Both the position numbers and the translations under genes were made by a program. The notes under the pieces were generated by a model. That model was not told where the DNA came from. It made no database searches and worked only from the letters and a program-made list of their open reading frames with translations. DNA of 64,000 nt from Gemmatimonadaceae bacterium (GTDB lineage Bacteria; Gemmatimonadota; Gemmatimonadetes; Gemmatimonadales; Gemmatimonadaceae): NCBI GenBank assembly GCA_036003045.1, contig DASYSS010000033.1, positions 1-64,000 of the forward strand, given 5' to 3'. Within the stretch, counting starts at the first letter, position 1; the number at the start of each line of letters is the position of its first letter. Below, one piece after another: positions 8,827 through 18,996 of this stretch.

Positions 8827-9005
8827 GGAGTCAACTGGAGGTCGGACCTACAAAACCCGTTTCTCCGCGAAATGGCCGCGGTGGGTGATTCCTAGAGCTC
8901 GCCAGGCGCGCCTGGCCGCACAGCGCGTCAAGAATCCGCCGGCAGATTCGACCGTTGGCACGCCGCCCGCATTACCGAATGCCCATACATGAACCGGGGG
9001 GACAA

Positions 9006-9281
9006 TTGGCTGACATCATTCAGACACCGGGCCCGACCAATACCGGTGGCGGCGGCGGCTCGGCCGCCGGATGGGCCGTGGCAGTAATCATTTTGCTGGC
9101 CGTCGTCGCGTGGTTCGTGTTCGGCGGCGGACTGAATCGAACGACGACGTATCGCGCCGACGTCAAGGTCACGCCGCCGACGTTGGACACGTCTCACACG
9201 AGCCCTCGGCCGCAGGGGAGCGCGCGGACACCCGACAGCGCAGGCGGATCGGTCGCAATTCCGTCGAGCCCGCGTCCATAA
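9006..9281 (+). CDS. Small single-span membrane protein
   Basis: 91 residues from a TTG at 9006 with a G-rich SD (8996-9001); an ATG at 8979 is in frame but lacks an SD. The protein starts with a Gly/Thr/Pro-rich segment (TPGPTNTGGGGG), then one strong transmembrane helix (AAGWAVAVIILLAVVAWFVF), and a short polar Pro/Ser/Thr-rich C-terminus. Family unknown. It stands alone between the PadR locus and the kinase terminator. Confidence 0.55.
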   Translation: MADIIQTPGPTNTGGGGGSAAGWAVAVIILLAVVAWFVFGGGLNRTTTYRADVKVTPPTLDTSHTSPRPQGSARTPDSAGGSVAIPSSPRP

Positions 9282-9470
9282 CGCGGTCGCTCGGCTCGAA
9301 GATGCGTTACGCGCGGACGCCGCTCAGCGGCGCCGCGCGTTCGCGTGCGTACGGCGTGAACGCGGAAGAATCGGGCATGCGCCCCAACACCCGGACGCAT
9401 ACCCGACCCTACTCCGCTCTTGCAACTTCCTTCGCCTTTCCGTCTCCCCAATCCACTACCCCTCCCACGG

Positions 9471-9503
9471 AAAAACGAAGAGCCCCGAACTTCAGGGCTC
9501 TTT
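9471..9503 (-). terminator. Intrinsic terminator for the sigma/kinase operon
   Basis: Arms AAGAGCCC (9478-9485) and GGGCTCTT (9495-9502) form an 8-bp perfect stem with a 9-nt loop. On the minus strand it is followed by a run of five T (complement of 9471-9475). It lies 46 bp beyond the stop of the kinase gene, on the correct side. Confidence 0.7.
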
Positions 9504-9548
9504 GAAAACGAATCCGCCGCGTGCAAGCGGACATCATTGACACGAACA

Positions 9549-12500
9549 TCAATGGGATCTCGGATCGCGTGGACCGCGCCGCGTGGCGAGCGCCTTGCGC
9601 GCTTCGCGCACGATGGGCTGGAGCTCGGGATCGGCGTTGCGCCACGCGGCGGCGACCACCGCGTAATTCGCCATCGCTTCGTCGGTGCGGCCCAACTGCG
9701 ACGCGACACGCGCGCGAGCGAGCGTCCACATCACATCGTCGAACCCGTTGCTGCAGCCGCTCGTCCCCGGCCAGTGCCGCTCGAGCCGCGCCGACGCATC
9801 CTTGAACCGGCGCTTGGCGATGAGCAACTGGACGAGTTGAAGACGGCTGTCGTACCAGCACTCGTGGAGCGTGTCGCTCGCGAACATGAGCTGGCGGAGC
9901 GCGGCCATCGTGTCGCGCCTGGCAAGTGAGAGATACGCGTTGCCCGCGGTGATGTTGGCGCGGATGTTGGCAGCCGTCGACGGCGTGGCGGGACGCGTGA
10001 GCCGGTTCTCGTAGAAATCGATGTAGCGCTGGATCGAAGCCGTGTCACCGTCGCTCGCCCACCAGCCGTAGAGCTTCGTGAACTGCGTGCCGGGCAACAG
10101 GTCGAGAACGCGCTTGAACTCGACGCGGGCGCTATCGGCCGACACCATACCGGCGCGGGCCATGTTGTAACGAACGGTCGATCGCTGCCAATGCGCGTGC
10201 GTCGTCGTCATCGCTTCCGCTTCGCGCAGGTGCCCGCGGAACTGGAGTCCCTGCACCGCTTGCTCGACGGCGCACGACGGATGCTGTCCCTCGGTCAGTG
10301 TCTCCGGCGGCCGGTTGTACAACGCGCGCGCGATGCGCACGATCGTCTCGGCCGAATCGGTGACGTGCCCTAGGAGGCGCGACGCGACGCACAATTGGTT
10401 CGCCGGCAGCGTATCCACCAGTCGCGGAACGTCGAGCGTCGCCGCGCGATCCGGGTCGAGCAGCACGTCGGCGAGACGGATGAAGTCCGAGCGTGGGCCC
10501 GACGGCGCGAGCGAGAGGTACGCGCGCGCGTACCGGCGTCCCATGTGCGCGCCGTCGAGATACGTCGCGAGGCGGATCGGCGTGAGGTAGGCGGGCGCGA
10601 ACGAGGAATCGAGCTCGATGGCGTGCTCGTAGTGCTCGAGGATCGACCGCTCGTCCACTTCGCCGAGCGCGATGTCGCCCTGATACCGCATCATCGCTTC
10701 CGCGTACAGGAAGCAGACTTCGGCGTCGTTCGGATAGCGCGTGAATGCGTCGCCCAACAGCGCGAGCAGGCGCCGCGCGATCGCTTCCTCCTGACCGTAG
10801 TTGCCGGTCTGGATCGCGCTGCGCCACGCGAAGTAGCCGGCGCCGAACAGCGAGTCGGCGGTCGCGAACAGACGCTCACGGGGACCGAGCCCGCGCTGAA
10901 ACCGGCTGGCTTGGAGCAGCAGCTCGAACGTCGTCGAGTCGGGGATGCCCTTTTGATCGCGCCAGAAGCGAACGGTCGCGAGACGATGGTAGGCCAGCGC
11001 GAACGTCGAATCGCCGGTCAGGGCGTTCTCGAAGTGCGTTTGCGCGGAATCCCATTGCGCCGCGCGGTAGAACTGCTCGCCGCGCAGGTATTCCTTGAGC
11101 GCCGAGAGCGAGACCGTCGGCGATGACGTCGCGTGCGCGAGATCGATGTTGCGGGATCGGCCGATCTCGCGAAGAACGGCGACGGTCAGGGAATCCGAGA
11201 GACGATCCATCCGGTCCGCGGCGTCCACGTACTGGATGTCGGCGACCGTGCGGCCGGAGGCGACGTCGAGCATGCTGAGCGTCACCCGCGCGGAGTCGCC
11301 CGCCGCGAGCAGTCCGCCGAAGATGACGAACCGCGCTCCCGTCGCGCGTCCGAGCTCTTGCGCCGACTTCGGGTCGGCGCGTCCGTGCCACCGGTGAATC
11401 ACCTGCGACGCGGGCACGGCGCGGATCGGCCCCGCACCGTCGAGGCCGCGCGACAGGACGTCGACGAGGCCCTCCTTCCATATTGACAGCGACGGCGACG
11501 CGACGTCCAGCGGCGCAACCGCGACGAGATCCTGATCCAGCATCGACGTCTTGCCCGCTTTCATCGCGGCAAAGGCGATGAGGCCGGCCGTGAGGCCCGC
11601 GACGAGAAGGCCGACGACGATCGGCGCCTTATTGATGCGCCCCGCGTCCTTCAACGCCGAGGCAAGCTCGCCGGCCGTGGCGAATCGCTCCTCGCGCAGC
11701 GGCGACATCGCCCGCGTGACCACGGCCGCCAGCCGCCGCGAGACGAATCGGGACAGGACTGCCGGATCGACGCCGACGCGGCCGGGGTCCCGACCGTCGG
11801 CGGCGCGCATCATGGGACGCTGCCCCGTGAGCATTTCATAAAGGACGCAGCCGAGCGAGTAGACGTCGCTGCGTCCGTCGATGTCGGGCAGTCCGACGAC
11901 CTGCTCCGGGCTCATGTACGACGGAGTGCCGGCGACCGGCGTGTTGCCGGTCGTCTCCTCGTCGCCGTTCGAGATCGCGCGCGCGATGCCGAAGTCGGCG
12001 ACGAGCGCATGCCCTTCCTGGAGAAGGATGTTGGCGGGCTTGATGTCGAGATGGACGACGCCCCGGCGATGCGCGTAGTCGAGCGCCATCGCCACCTCGC
12101 GGCCCAGACGCACGGCCTCTTCACGCAGCAACCGGCGGTCGCGCTTCAAGCGCTCGCGAAGCGATTCTCCGGTCGCCAACGGCGACACGAAGTAGACGAA
12201 GGCCGGATCGCGCTCGCCGTCGACGCAGACTTCGCCCGAATCGTGCAGCGGAAGGATGTGCGGGTGCGACAAGCTCGCCGCGATCTCGATCTCGCGCTCG
12301 AATCGGGCGCGGTCGATCGCGCGCGCCACACTCGAGTGGATGGCCTTGACCGCGACCTGGCGCCCGTGGCGGAGATCGTCGGCGAGATAGACGGTTCCCA
12401 TCCCGCCGCGGCCGATCTCGCGGACGATGCGGTAGCGCCCCGCCAATTCCCTCGGCAGCTCCGGTTCGGCGAGCAGCGGCGCGTAGGCGACGGCGGCCGG

Positions 12501-12689
12501 CGCCTCGAGGAAGTCGTCGGTCAGCTCGCACGCCGCGAGCAACGACATGAGCTCGGCGGCGAGATCGGCGTCGCCGCCGCACGCGCGTTCGACCCACTCT
12601 TCCCGCTCGTCCGGACAAATCTCGAGCGCCGCATCGAGCAACGGATCGAGCTGGTTCCATTGCTCACGGGACAGCGGTGGACGGCTCAT
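9549..12689 (-). CDS. Transmembrane Ser/Thr protein kinase with TPR-like C-terminal half
   Basis: 1046 residues. After an ~80-residue helical N-terminal region comes a kinase domain (about 86-350): GRGGMG 93-98, catalytic K115 in VAVKAIH, D232 in ADFGIAR, and [10 protein letters not shown]. One membrane helix follows at 356-376, then a ~670-residue extracytoplasmic half with helical TPR-like repeats (for example [20 protein letters not shown]). The catalytic loop reads HLDIKPAN, so the Arg of the usual HRD is Leu (non-RD type). The ATG overlaps the TGA of the upstream sigma gene (ATGA), implying coupled translation. Output is probably phosphorylation linked to that sigma factor or its targets; this is inference. 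Confidence 0.92.
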   Translation of the reverse strand: MSRPPLSREQWNQLDPLLDAALEICPDEREEWVERACGGDADLAAELMSLLAACELTDDFLEAPAAVAYAPLLAEPELPRELAGRYRIVREIGRGGMGTVYLADDLRHGRQVAVKAIHSSVARAIDRARFEREIEIAASLSHPHILPLHDSGEVCVDGERDPAFVYFVSPLATGESLRERLKRDRRLLREEAVRLGREVAMALDYAHRRGVVHLDIKPANILLQEGHALVADFGIARAISNGDEETTGNTPVAGTPSYMSPEQVVGLPDIDGRSDVYSLGCVLYEMLTGQRPMMRAADGRDPGRVGVDPAVLSRFVSRRLAAVVTRAMSPLREERFATAGELASALKDAGRINKAPIVVGLLVAGLTAGLIAFAAMKAGKTSMLDQDLVAVAPLDVASPSLSIWKEGLVDVLSRGLDGAGPIRAVPASQVIHRWHGRADPKSAQELGRATGARFVIFGGLLAAGDSARVTLSMLDVASGRTVADIQYVDAADRMDRLSDSLTVAVLREIGRSRNIDLAHATSSPTVSLSALKEYLRGEQFYRAAQWDSAQTHFENALTGDSTFALAYHRLATVRFWRDQKGIPDSTTFELLLQASRFQRGLGPRERLFATADSLFGAGYFAWRSAIQTGNYGQEEAIARRLLALLGDAFTRYPNDAEVCFLYAEAMMRYQGDIALGEVDERSILEHYEHAIELDSSFAPAYLTPIRLATYLDGAHMGRRYARAYLSLAPSGPRSDFIRLADVLLDPDRAATLDVPRLVDTLPANQLCVASRLLGHVTDSAETIVRIARALYNRPPETLTEGQHPSCAVEQAVQGLQFRGHLREAEAMTTTHAHWQRSTVRYNMARAGMVSADSARVEFKRVLDLLPGTQFTKLYGWWASDGDTASIQRYIDFYENRLTRPATPSTAANIRANITAGNAYLSLARRDTMAALRQLMFASDTLHECWYDSRLQLVQLLIAKRRFKDASARLERHWPGTSGCSNGFDDVMWTLARARVASQLGRTDEAMANYAVVAAAWRNADPELQPIVREARKALATRRGPRDPRSH

Positions 12690-13318
12690 CGTCCGGCGGT
12701 CGCGAAGCTCCGATGTTGTCCGGTGTGCGACGGGGGATCGTTCAGCGCTCGATAGAGGATCGCGCGCGCCTTGGTCCAGTCGCGCCGAACGGTGCGCGCG
12801 GTGATGCCGAGGCTCTCGGCGGTCTCCTCTTCCGTCATGCCGCCGAAGAACCGGCACTCGACGACGCGCGCGAGACGCTCGTCGATCTTCGCGAGGTCGT
12901 TCAGCGCCTCGTCGAGCTCGAGCAGCGACTCCGGATTGTTCGCGCCGTCGACGAGTCCGTCGTCGAGCGTGATCGGACGCTGCGTCCCGCCGCGCTTTTC
13001 AGCGGTGCGACGCCGCGCGCGATCGACGAGGATGTGGCGCATGGCGATCGCCGCGACGCTCAGAAAGTGCGCGCGGTTCTGCCAGCCCGACCCGTCGGAG
13101 CGCGAGAACTTGAGGTACAACTCGTGGACGAGTCCCGTCGCGGAGAGCGTGTCGCTCGGGCGGACCGCGAGCTCGCGGCGCGCGGTTCGGCGGAGCTCGT
13201 CGTAGACGAGCGGGAGTATTTCGTCGAGCGCCTCGGTGCGCCCGGCACGCAGCTCATCCCGAAGCTGGGAAACGGTCGCCGGCGGCGACCACTGGGGGGA
13301 CTGCTTCGGCCTGATCAC
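12686..13318 (-). CDS. ECF-type RNA polymerase sigma factor
   Basis: 210 residues with region 2 ([19 protein letters not shown], then [20 protein letters not shown]) and region 4 with a helix-turn-helix ([20 protein letters not shown]). The pattern matches the large ECF subgroup of Acidobacteriota, Planctomycetota and Gemmatimonadota (Sigma70_ECF/TIGR02999 type) that is usually encoded next to a Ser/Thr kinase rather than an anti-sigma factor. Its stop overlaps the kinase start by 4 nt. No anti-sigma gene is present, which suggests control through the adjacent kinase. Confidence 0.92.
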   Translation of the reverse strand: MIRPKQSPQWSPPATVSQLRDELRAGRTEALDEILPLVYDELRRTARRELAVRPSDTLSATGLVHELYLKFSRSDGSGWQNRAHFLSVAAIAMRHILVDRARRRTAEKRGGTQRPITLDDGLVDGANNPESLLELDEALNDLAKIDERLARVVECRFFGGMTEEETAESLGITARTVRRDWTKARAILYRALNDPPSHTGQHRSFATAGR

Positions 13319-13825
13319 AGTATCGCTATCAAAGAGTTGACAATAACAGCCTATCCGCCGACTTCGGCGGTTCGTTCACTGCTGACGGGTGGTTGCGTGT
13401 CCTGGATCCGGGGAGACCGCGCCGGCATGCGTCGCCGGCGTCTGTCGCGCGTCGCTCGATTATGCCGGAGCGGTCGTGAGTCGCGACGAAGTGGAGGTCG
13501 AACCGAGCACTGAAACGGCGTCCGTCATAAATGAATAGTTGCTGCGTCGACCATCATTGTAGATGGGTCGGCCGCAAAAAACCACTCCATCCCCCGCTTT
13601 CCAACCTCAGACTTACAGAAACCGAACGGGCACCGTGACTTGCATCGCTCGTGTCCGCATTCGGGGGGAAAGTGCGTAATGGGCCAAGTCGCGTCGCCCG
13701 ACGGGGTGCTCGCGTCGCGCCACTCCGCGCGGTCCGTCTGGACCGGGCGTCCGGCGTGCCGCAAGATTCTCGACCCGTTTCGGAGCGCCGCCCCTGCACG
13801 AAAACCGTCGAGCGCCGAATCCATC
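13319..13825. other. Intergenic region upstream of the sigma factor and DUF983 genes
   Basis: About 500 bp with no convincing gene. It must contain the promoter of the minus-strand sigma/kinase operon and of the plus-strand DUF983 operon. The DUF983 reading frame stays open through 13640-13825, with an ATG at 13679 preceded by a G-rich stretch, but the encoded sequence is Arg/Ser-rich and unlike the family. A long minus-strand open frame crosses the region and is judged to be antisense noise. Confidence 0.4.
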
Positions 13826-14218
13826 GTGAGCTCGCTCGGCCTGAAGCTCCACCGAGCACTGCGCCTTCGGTGCCCGCGATGCGGCGCGCCGGGCATGTGG
13901 GTCTCCTGGTTGAAGATGGCCCCGCGCTGCGCCTCGTGCGGTCTCGCCTTCGATCGGGGCGAACCCGACCACTGGCTCGGCGCCTTCGCGATCAATTGGG
14001 TCGCCGGTGAGGGGATCGCGGCGGTCGTAGCGATTGTCGTTCTGGCCGTCTGGTGGCCGAACGTCGTGCCGGGCATGCTCGTCGGCATCGCGCTCGCGCT
14101 GCTCATGCCACTTCTCTTCTTTCCATTCTCACGAACGATCTGGCTCGCGTTCGATCTCCACTTTCGCCCGGTGGAACCCGGCGACGGTTCGACTTCCCCT
14201 CCGGCACGCGACGCATGA
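13826..14218 (+). CDS. DUF983 zinc-ribbon membrane protein
   Basis: From the GTG at 13826 the protein is 130 residues, the usual DUF983 length. It has two CxxC pairs near the N-terminus (CPRCG and CASCG, likely a zinc ribbon), the family segment EPDHWLGAFAINW, and two hydrophobic helices (VVAIVVLAVWW and MLVGIALALLMPLLFFPF). In-frame ATGs at 13640 and 13679 would add about 50-60 residues with no family resemblance. The stop overlaps the next ATG (ATGA), so it is translationally coupled to the acyl-CoA synthetase. Function unknown. Confidence 0.72.
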   Translation: MSSLGLKLHRALRLRCPRCGAPGMWVSWLKMAPRCASCGLAFDRGEPDHWLGAFAINWVAGEGIAAVVAIVVLAVWWPNVVPGMLVGIALALLMPLLFFPFSRTIWLAFDLHFRPVEPGDGSTSPPARDA

Positions 14219-15705
14219 CGCTCACCGCGCTGTTCGACCAATCGCTGCGCGGGCGGGCCGATCGCGTCGCGCTCGACTACGCCGACGGCGGCGCCGCGCT
14301 CCGCACGTTGACCTTTGGCGAAATCGACGCGCGCGCGAATCGCATGGCGAACGAATTGGCGGCGCGCGGGCTCACGCGTGGCGACCGCCTCTGCCTTCAT
14401 CTCGCGAATCGCGTCGACTTCATCGACGTGTTCCTCGCGTGCGCGCGGCTCGGCGTCGTTCTCGTGCCAATCAACATTCTCTATCGCGAGCGCGAACTGC
14501 GTCACATCGCGACGGACGCCGAACCGAGGGCGATCGTCGTCGAGTCCAACGCGGACGCTGCGTATCCGGAGGCAGCGACTCTCTGGAACGTTGCCGAGTT
14601 GAGCGCGTCGGCCGCATCGCGCGACGCCGGGCGGCCGGAGATCGCGTTGAACGGGAGAGATCCGGCGCTCATCGTGTACACGTCGGGCACCACCGGGACG
14701 GCCAAGGGTGCGGTACTCTCGCACGACAACCTCGCCGCCAACGGAAACACGCTCGTCTCGGCGTGGCGAATCACCGACGCCGACCGCTATCTGGCGATGT
14801 TGCCGCTGTTCCACGTGCACGGCCTGGCGAACGGGCTTCACAGTTGGCTCATCAGCGGATGTCGAATGCGGTTGCTCGAGCGATTCGACCATCGCGCGAC
14901 GCCGCGCGTGATGACGGAGTTCAAGCCGACGCTGGTGTTCGGCGTGCCGACGGTGTACGTCCGGCTGCTCGATCCCGCGGTCGTGAGCGACGACGCGGCT
15001 CGAGCCATCGGAGCGGCGGCGCGGCTTTTCGTGTCGGGTTCGGCGCCGCTCCCGGCTCACGTCCACGAGGCGTTTCGCGCGCGATTCGGGCACACGATTC
15101 TCGAGCGCTACGGCATGAGCGAGGCGCTCATGATTACCAGCAACCCCCTCGATGGCGAGCGGCGCCCCGGGTCGGTCGGCCCGCCGCTTCCCGGTGTCTC
15201 GGTCCGCATCGTCGCCGAGGACGGCGAATCGCTCGGTGACGACGAGGTGGGCGAAGTCGAGATGCGATCGCCGCACCTGTTCGCCGAGTATTGGCGGCGC
15301 CCCGACGCGACCGCCGCGGCGTTCCACGACGGATGGTTTCGCACCGGCGACGTCGGCGTGCGCTCCACCGACGGCTACTACACGCTGCGCGGCAGGCGCG
15401 GCGACCTGATCATCAGCGGCGGGTTCAACATTTACCCGCGTGAGATCGAGGACGTGCTGCTCGAGAATTCCGGCGTGCGCGAAGCCGCGGTGGTCGGCGC
15501 CCCCGACGCGCTGCGCGGCGAGGTACCGGTCGCGTACATCGTGAGCGACGAAGAACCGGATGTCCCCGCGCTCGAGGCGGTATGCCGCGCCCAGCTCGCG
15601 TCGTTCAAGGTGCCGCGTGCGTTCGTGCGGATCGATGCCCTGCCGCGCACGGCTCTCGGGAAGGTGCAGAAACACCTGCTCCCGGCGTGGAAGGACGGTA
15701 GCTGA
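14215..15705 (+). CDS. AMP-forming acyl-CoA synthetase (malonyl-CoA-synthetase-like)
   Basis: 496 residues of the ANL superfamily. The P-loop YTSGTTGTAKGA lies at 155-166, the adenine-binding region gives ERYGMSE, then GWFRTGDVG, the hinge motif GRRGDLIISGGFNIYPREIE, and the catalytic Lys region ALGKVQK near the C-terminus. It activates a carboxylic acid as acyl-AMP and transfers it to CoA in the cytoplasm. Short length and sequence style resemble malonyl/methylmalonyl-CoA synthetases, but the substrate cannot be fixed. The ATG (14215) overlaps the DUF983 stop; a longer frame upstream is a shadow of that gene. Confidence 0.9.
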   Translation: MTLTALFDQSLRGRADRVALDYADGGAALRTLTFGEIDARANRMANELAARGLTRGDRLCLHLANRVDFIDVFLACARLGVVLVPINILYRERELRHIATDAEPRAIVVESNADAAYPEAATLWNVAELSASAASRDAGRPEIALNGRDPALIVYTSGTTGTAKGAVLSHDNLAANGNTLVSAWRITDADRYLAMLPLFHVHGLANGLHSWLISGCRMRLLERFDHRATPRVMTEFKPTLVFGVPTVYVRLLDPAVVSDDAARAIGAAARLFVSGSAPLPAHVHEAFRARFGHTILERYGMSEALMITSNPLDGERRPGSVGPPLPGVSVRIVAEDGESLGDDEVGEVEMRSPHLFAEYWRRPDATAAAFHDGWFRTGDVGVRSTDGYYTLRGRRGDLIISGGFNIYPREIEDVLLENSGVREAAVVGAPDALRGEVPVAYIVSDEEPDVPALEAVCRAQLASFKVPRAFVRIDALPRTALGKVQKHLLPAWKDGS

Positions 15706-15755
15706 TCGGCGGCGCCCGATCTATGTTCTCAGCGCCTCGAACAACCCTCCGCCAT

Positions 15756-17633
15756 ATGCGACGTCTTCGATGGGCGCTCGTCCTCCCGCTGGCGATCATC
15801 CTGCCGTCGCCGGTCCGATCGCAGGAAGCGTCCGGTCCATTGTTCAGTTTCGAAGAGGTGATGATCCCGGTGCGCGATGGTGCGCATCTCCAAACGGTGA
15901 TCATGCGCCCAATGGGCCACTCCGAGCCGCTGCCGATCCTGCTCAGGCGCACGCCGTACGGCGTGCCGAACGGGCCGCCGCCCGCCGTGGCAGTCAGTCA
16001 GAACTGGATCTGGACCGACGGATACATCATCGTCATTCAGAACCTTCGCGGCCGTTTCAAGTCGGAGGGCACGTTCCTGCTCTCGTCGGCGGTCAACTTG
16101 GCGGACAAGTCGCCGAAGAACGTCAATGAGACGACCGACGCGTACGACACCATCGACTGGCTCGTGAAGAACGTGCCCAACAACAGCGGCAAGGTCGGGA
16201 TGCTCGGCGTGTCGTACGACGGACTGACCTCCGCGATGACCTTGCTCATGCCGCATCCGGCGCTCAAGGCGATCAGCGAGCAGGCGTCGCCGGCCGACCA
16301 GTGGATGAACGACGACAACCATCGCTACGGCGCGCTGCGCGAGAGTTACACGTTCGAGTACTCGGTGATGGAGCAGGCGAGCAAGACCGCCAACACGCAC
16401 TTCGACTTCGGCACGTACGACTCCTATGAGTGGTATCTGAAGCTCGGCCCGCTCTCGAACATCAACGCGAAGTATCTGCACAACTCCATTCCCGCGTGGA
16501 ACGAGATCGCCGAGCATCCGAACTACGACGCCTACAACAAACGCGAGGCGTGGTATACGCAGATCAGAGGCTCGACGGTCCCGAACCTGAACGTCGCCGG
16601 CTTCTGGGATCAGGAGGATCCGAGGGGCCCGTGGGCGATCTTCCACCAAGCGGAGAAGAACGACCCCGATCACACCAACTTCATCGTGGCAGGACCCTGG
16701 TACCACGGCTCGTGGCACTCCCCGAAGAACGACAGCATCGGCATCATTCCGCTCGGTGGCCACGCGACGGCGCGCGAGTTCCGCGACAACATCGAAGCGC
16801 CGTTCTTCCGCTATTACCTCCAGGGAAAGGGTACGAAGCCCGGCTGGCGCGCGACGACGTTTCAAACGGGCTCGAATTCATGGAAGACGTACGATGCGTG
16901 GCCGCCGCGCGTCGCGAAGCCCACGGACCTGTATCTCCACGCCGACGGCACGCTCTCATTCGACAAGCCGACGAGTGGAGCGACGTACCGCGAATACATC
17001 TCCGATCCGGCGAATCCGGTGCCCTACCGCCAGCGCCCAATCTCACCGACGTATCCGGGCGGCGACTGGCGTCTCTGGGAGGTGGCCGACCAGCGCTTTG
17101 TCGACGGACGACCGGACGTCCTCACCTACACGAGCGCGCGGCTCGAACACGACGTTACCGTCACGGGCGCGCTTTCCGCGACGCTGTTCGCGTCGACGTC
17201 GGGCACGGACGCCGACTTCGTCGTGAAACTGATCGACGTCTACCCGGACAGCGCGCAGAGCAACGCGTGGAACCCTGATTTCGGTCCCGCACCGAACGCG
17301 TATGCGCGTTCGCTCAACGGCTACGAGCTGCCGATCGCGATGGAAGTTCGGCGTGGGCGCTTCCTGCAAAGCTTCGAGACGCCGCGCCCGCTCGTCGCGA
17401 ACCAGGCGACCGAGTGGTCGATCCCGCTCCGCGAGCACGACCACGTGTTCCTCAAAGGACATCGCATCATGGTGCAGGTGCAGTCGTCGTGGTTCCCGAT
17501 CATCGATCGCAACCCGCAGAAGTTCATGCCGAGCATTTTCGACGCGAAGGCGAGCGATTTTGTGAAAGCGTCGCAACGCGTCTACAGCTCGGCCACGTTC
17601 CCCTCGCACGTCACGCTGCCAGTCGTTCCCTGA
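15756..17633 (+). CDS. Secreted CocE/NonD-family alpha/beta hydrolase (S15-like)
   Basis: 625 residues with a signal peptide (LRWALVLPLAIILPSPVRSQ). The hydrolase core has the nucleophile elbow GVSYDG (S153), the acid in AGFWDQED (about D285) and the His in GPWYHGSW (H317). A C-terminal jelly-roll domain follows (GALSATLFASTSGTDADFVV), as in cocaine esterase, glutaryl acylase and alpha-amino-acid ester hydrolases. It probably hydrolyses esters or amides of amino acids or peptides in the periplasm or outside. The upstream ATG at 15723 is less likely because the signal peptide starts best at 15756. An MFS gene follows after 20 bp. Confidence 0.9.
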   Translation: MRRLRWALVLPLAIILPSPVRSQEASGPLFSFEEVMIPVRDGAHLQTVIMRPMGHSEPLPILLRRTPYGVPNGPPPAVAVSQNWIWTDGYIIVIQNLRGRFKSEGTFLLSSAVNLADKSPKNVNETTDAYDTIDWLVKNVPNNSGKVGMLGVSYDGLTSAMTLLMPHPALKAISEQASPADQWMNDDNHRYGALRESYTFEYSVMEQASKTANTHFDFGTYDSYEWYLKLGPLSNINAKYLHNSIPAWNEIAEHPNYDAYNKREAWYTQIRGSTVPNLNVAGFWDQEDPRGPWAIFHQAEKNDPDHTNFIVAGPWYHGSWHSPKNDSIGIIPLGGHATAREFRDNIEAPFFRYYLQGKGTKPGWRATTFQTGSNSWKTYDAWPPRVAKPTDLYLHADGTLSFDKPTSGATYREYISDPANPVPYRQRPISPTYPGGDWRLWEVADQRFVDGRPDVLTYTSARLEHDVTVTGALSATLFASTSGTDADFVVKLIDVYPDSAQSNAWNPDFGPAPNAYARSLNGYELPIAMEVRRGRFLQSFETPRPLVANQATEWSIPLREHDHVFLKGHRIMVQVQSSWFPIIDRNPQKFMPSIFDAKASDFVKASQRVYSSATFPSHVTLPVVP

Positions 17634-17653
17634 CGCCCCCCCCCGCCGCCCCG

Positions 17654-18952
17654 ATGGCTACCCAAAGCGTCGCGATCGACGCAACCGCGACCAGAACGAA
17701 ACTGAACCGCCAGCAGATCGTCGGCTTTTGGGCCGCGTGGACTGGATGGCTGCTCGACGGCATGGATTCGGTGATCTACGCGCTCGTGCTCGCGCCGGCG
17801 CTCACCGAGTTGCTTCCGCGTTCGGGGATCGAGGCGACGCCCGCGAAGATCGGATTCGTCGGATCGATTCTGTTCGCGATGTTTCTCGCCGGTTGGGGAC
17901 TGTCGTTCATCTGGGGACCGATCGCCGACCGTTTTGGTCGTACTCGATCGCTGGCCGCGACGATCGCGGTCTATGCGCTCTTCACGGGCGCCGCCGCGTT
18001 CGCGCAGAACGTGTGGCAGCTGGGCGTGTTTCGTCTGCTCGCCGGGATCGGCGTGGGCGGCGAATGGGCGATGGCGGGAACGTACGTCGCCGAGGCCTGG
18101 CCGGAGGACCGTCGAAAGATGGGCGCGGGCTACCTGCAGACGGGCTACTACTTCGGCTTCTTCTTCGCCGCGGCGCTCAACTATACGGTCGGCGCGCGCT
18201 TCGGTTGGCGCGCGATGTTCCTGTGCGGATTCATCCCGGTCGTCGTCTCCGTGCTCACGTTGCGCCGCGTGAAAGAGCCCGAACGTTGGAGGCGGCACGA
18301 GTCCGAAGCGAAACGCACGCATCCACTCGCCGAGATCTTTAACGCGAAGTATCGGAAGCGCACGCTCGTGAACTCGGCGCTGCTCACGGTCGCGATCATC
18401 GGCCTGTGGGCGGGAGCGGTCTACGAGCCGGCGGCGATCACGACGCTCGCGAAGAAGGCGGGCATCGTCGGAGCGGCCGCGGCGAAACGCGTCTCAGTCG
18501 GCACCGGCGTTCTGTCGATCGGCACGATCCTCGGCTGCATCTGCCTGCCCGTCTTCGCCGAACGGTGGGGCCGCAAGACGACGGTCGCGCTGTACTTCGC
18601 GGGCATGATGCTGACCATTCCGCTCGCCTTCGGCTGGGCGTTTTATCTGGACAACGGGCTTTCACCGTTCATCGTCATCCTGTTCTTCATGGGATTCGCG
18701 GGGGGGAGCTTCGCCGCGTTCAGCCTGTGGCTGCCGGAGCAGTACGACACGCGCGTACGCGCGACCGCGTTCGCATTCTCAACGAGCGTCGGCCGGTTCG
18801 TCGGCGCGGGCGTGAACTTCCTGATCGCGTCGATGGTGCTGCGCATGGGCACACTTGGCACGCCGGTCGCGCTCACGGCCATCGCGTTCGGGCTCGGGAT
18901 CCTGATCATTCCGCTGGCCATCGAGACGACGGGACAGGCTCTGCCGGAGTAG
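17654..18952 (+). CDS. MFS transporter (sugar/aromatic-acid carrier type)
   Basis: 432 residues with 12 predicted membrane helices. Family signatures are GPIADRFGRTRSL after helix 2, RLLAGIGVGGEWAMAGTYVAE in helices 4-5, and the half-repeat PVFAERWGRK after helix 8. This matches the metabolite:H+ symporter/aromatic acid group, which imports organic acids or sugars. The start at 17654 is preceded by a run of nine C (17636-17644) instead of a clear SD. It lies 20 bp after the secreted hydrolase and could import its product; this is inference from proximity. Confidence 0.9.
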   Translation: MATQSVAIDATATRTKLNRQQIVGFWAAWTGWLLDGMDSVIYALVLAPALTELLPRSGIEATPAKIGFVGSILFAMFLAGWGLSFIWGPIADRFGRTRSLAATIAVYALFTGAAAFAQNVWQLGVFRLLAGIGVGGEWAMAGTYVAEAWPEDRRKMGAGYLQTGYYFGFFFAAALNYTVGARFGWRAMFLCGFIPVVVSVLTLRRVKEPERWRRHESEAKRTHPLAEIFNAKYRKRTLVNSALLTVAIIGLWAGAVYEPAAITTLAKKAGIVGAAAAKRVSVGTGVLSIGTILGCICLPVFAERWGRKTTVALYFAGMMLTIPLAFGWAFYLDNGLSPFIVILFFMGFAGGSFAAFSLWLPEQYDTRVRATAFAFSTSVGRFVGAGVNFLIASMVLRMGTLGTPVALTAIAFGLGILIIPLAIETTGQALPE

Positions 18953-18953
18953 A

Positions 18954-18976
18954 GCGTGCCGAGCGGGGCGGCACGC
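18954..18976 (+). terminator. Hairpin after the MFS gene, possible terminator
   Basis: GCGTGCCG (18954-18961) and CGGCACGC (18969-18976) form a perfect 8-bp GC-rich stem with a 7-nt loop, starting 2 bp after the MFS stop. No T-run follows, so it may attenuate or protect the transcript rather than terminate it. Confidence 0.4.
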
Positions 18977-18996
18977 GGCTTGACCTTAGTGGCTCC

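Noticed and set aside
9071-9505. 144-codon open frame downstream of the small membrane protein
   Set aside because: It is out of frame with that gene, overlaps a terminator, and has Arg/Ser-rich shadow composition.
13525-15675. 716-codon minus-strand open frame
   Set aside because: Antisense to the acyl-CoA synthetase and DUF983 genes, with Arg/His-rich nonsense composition typical of GC-rich shadow frames.
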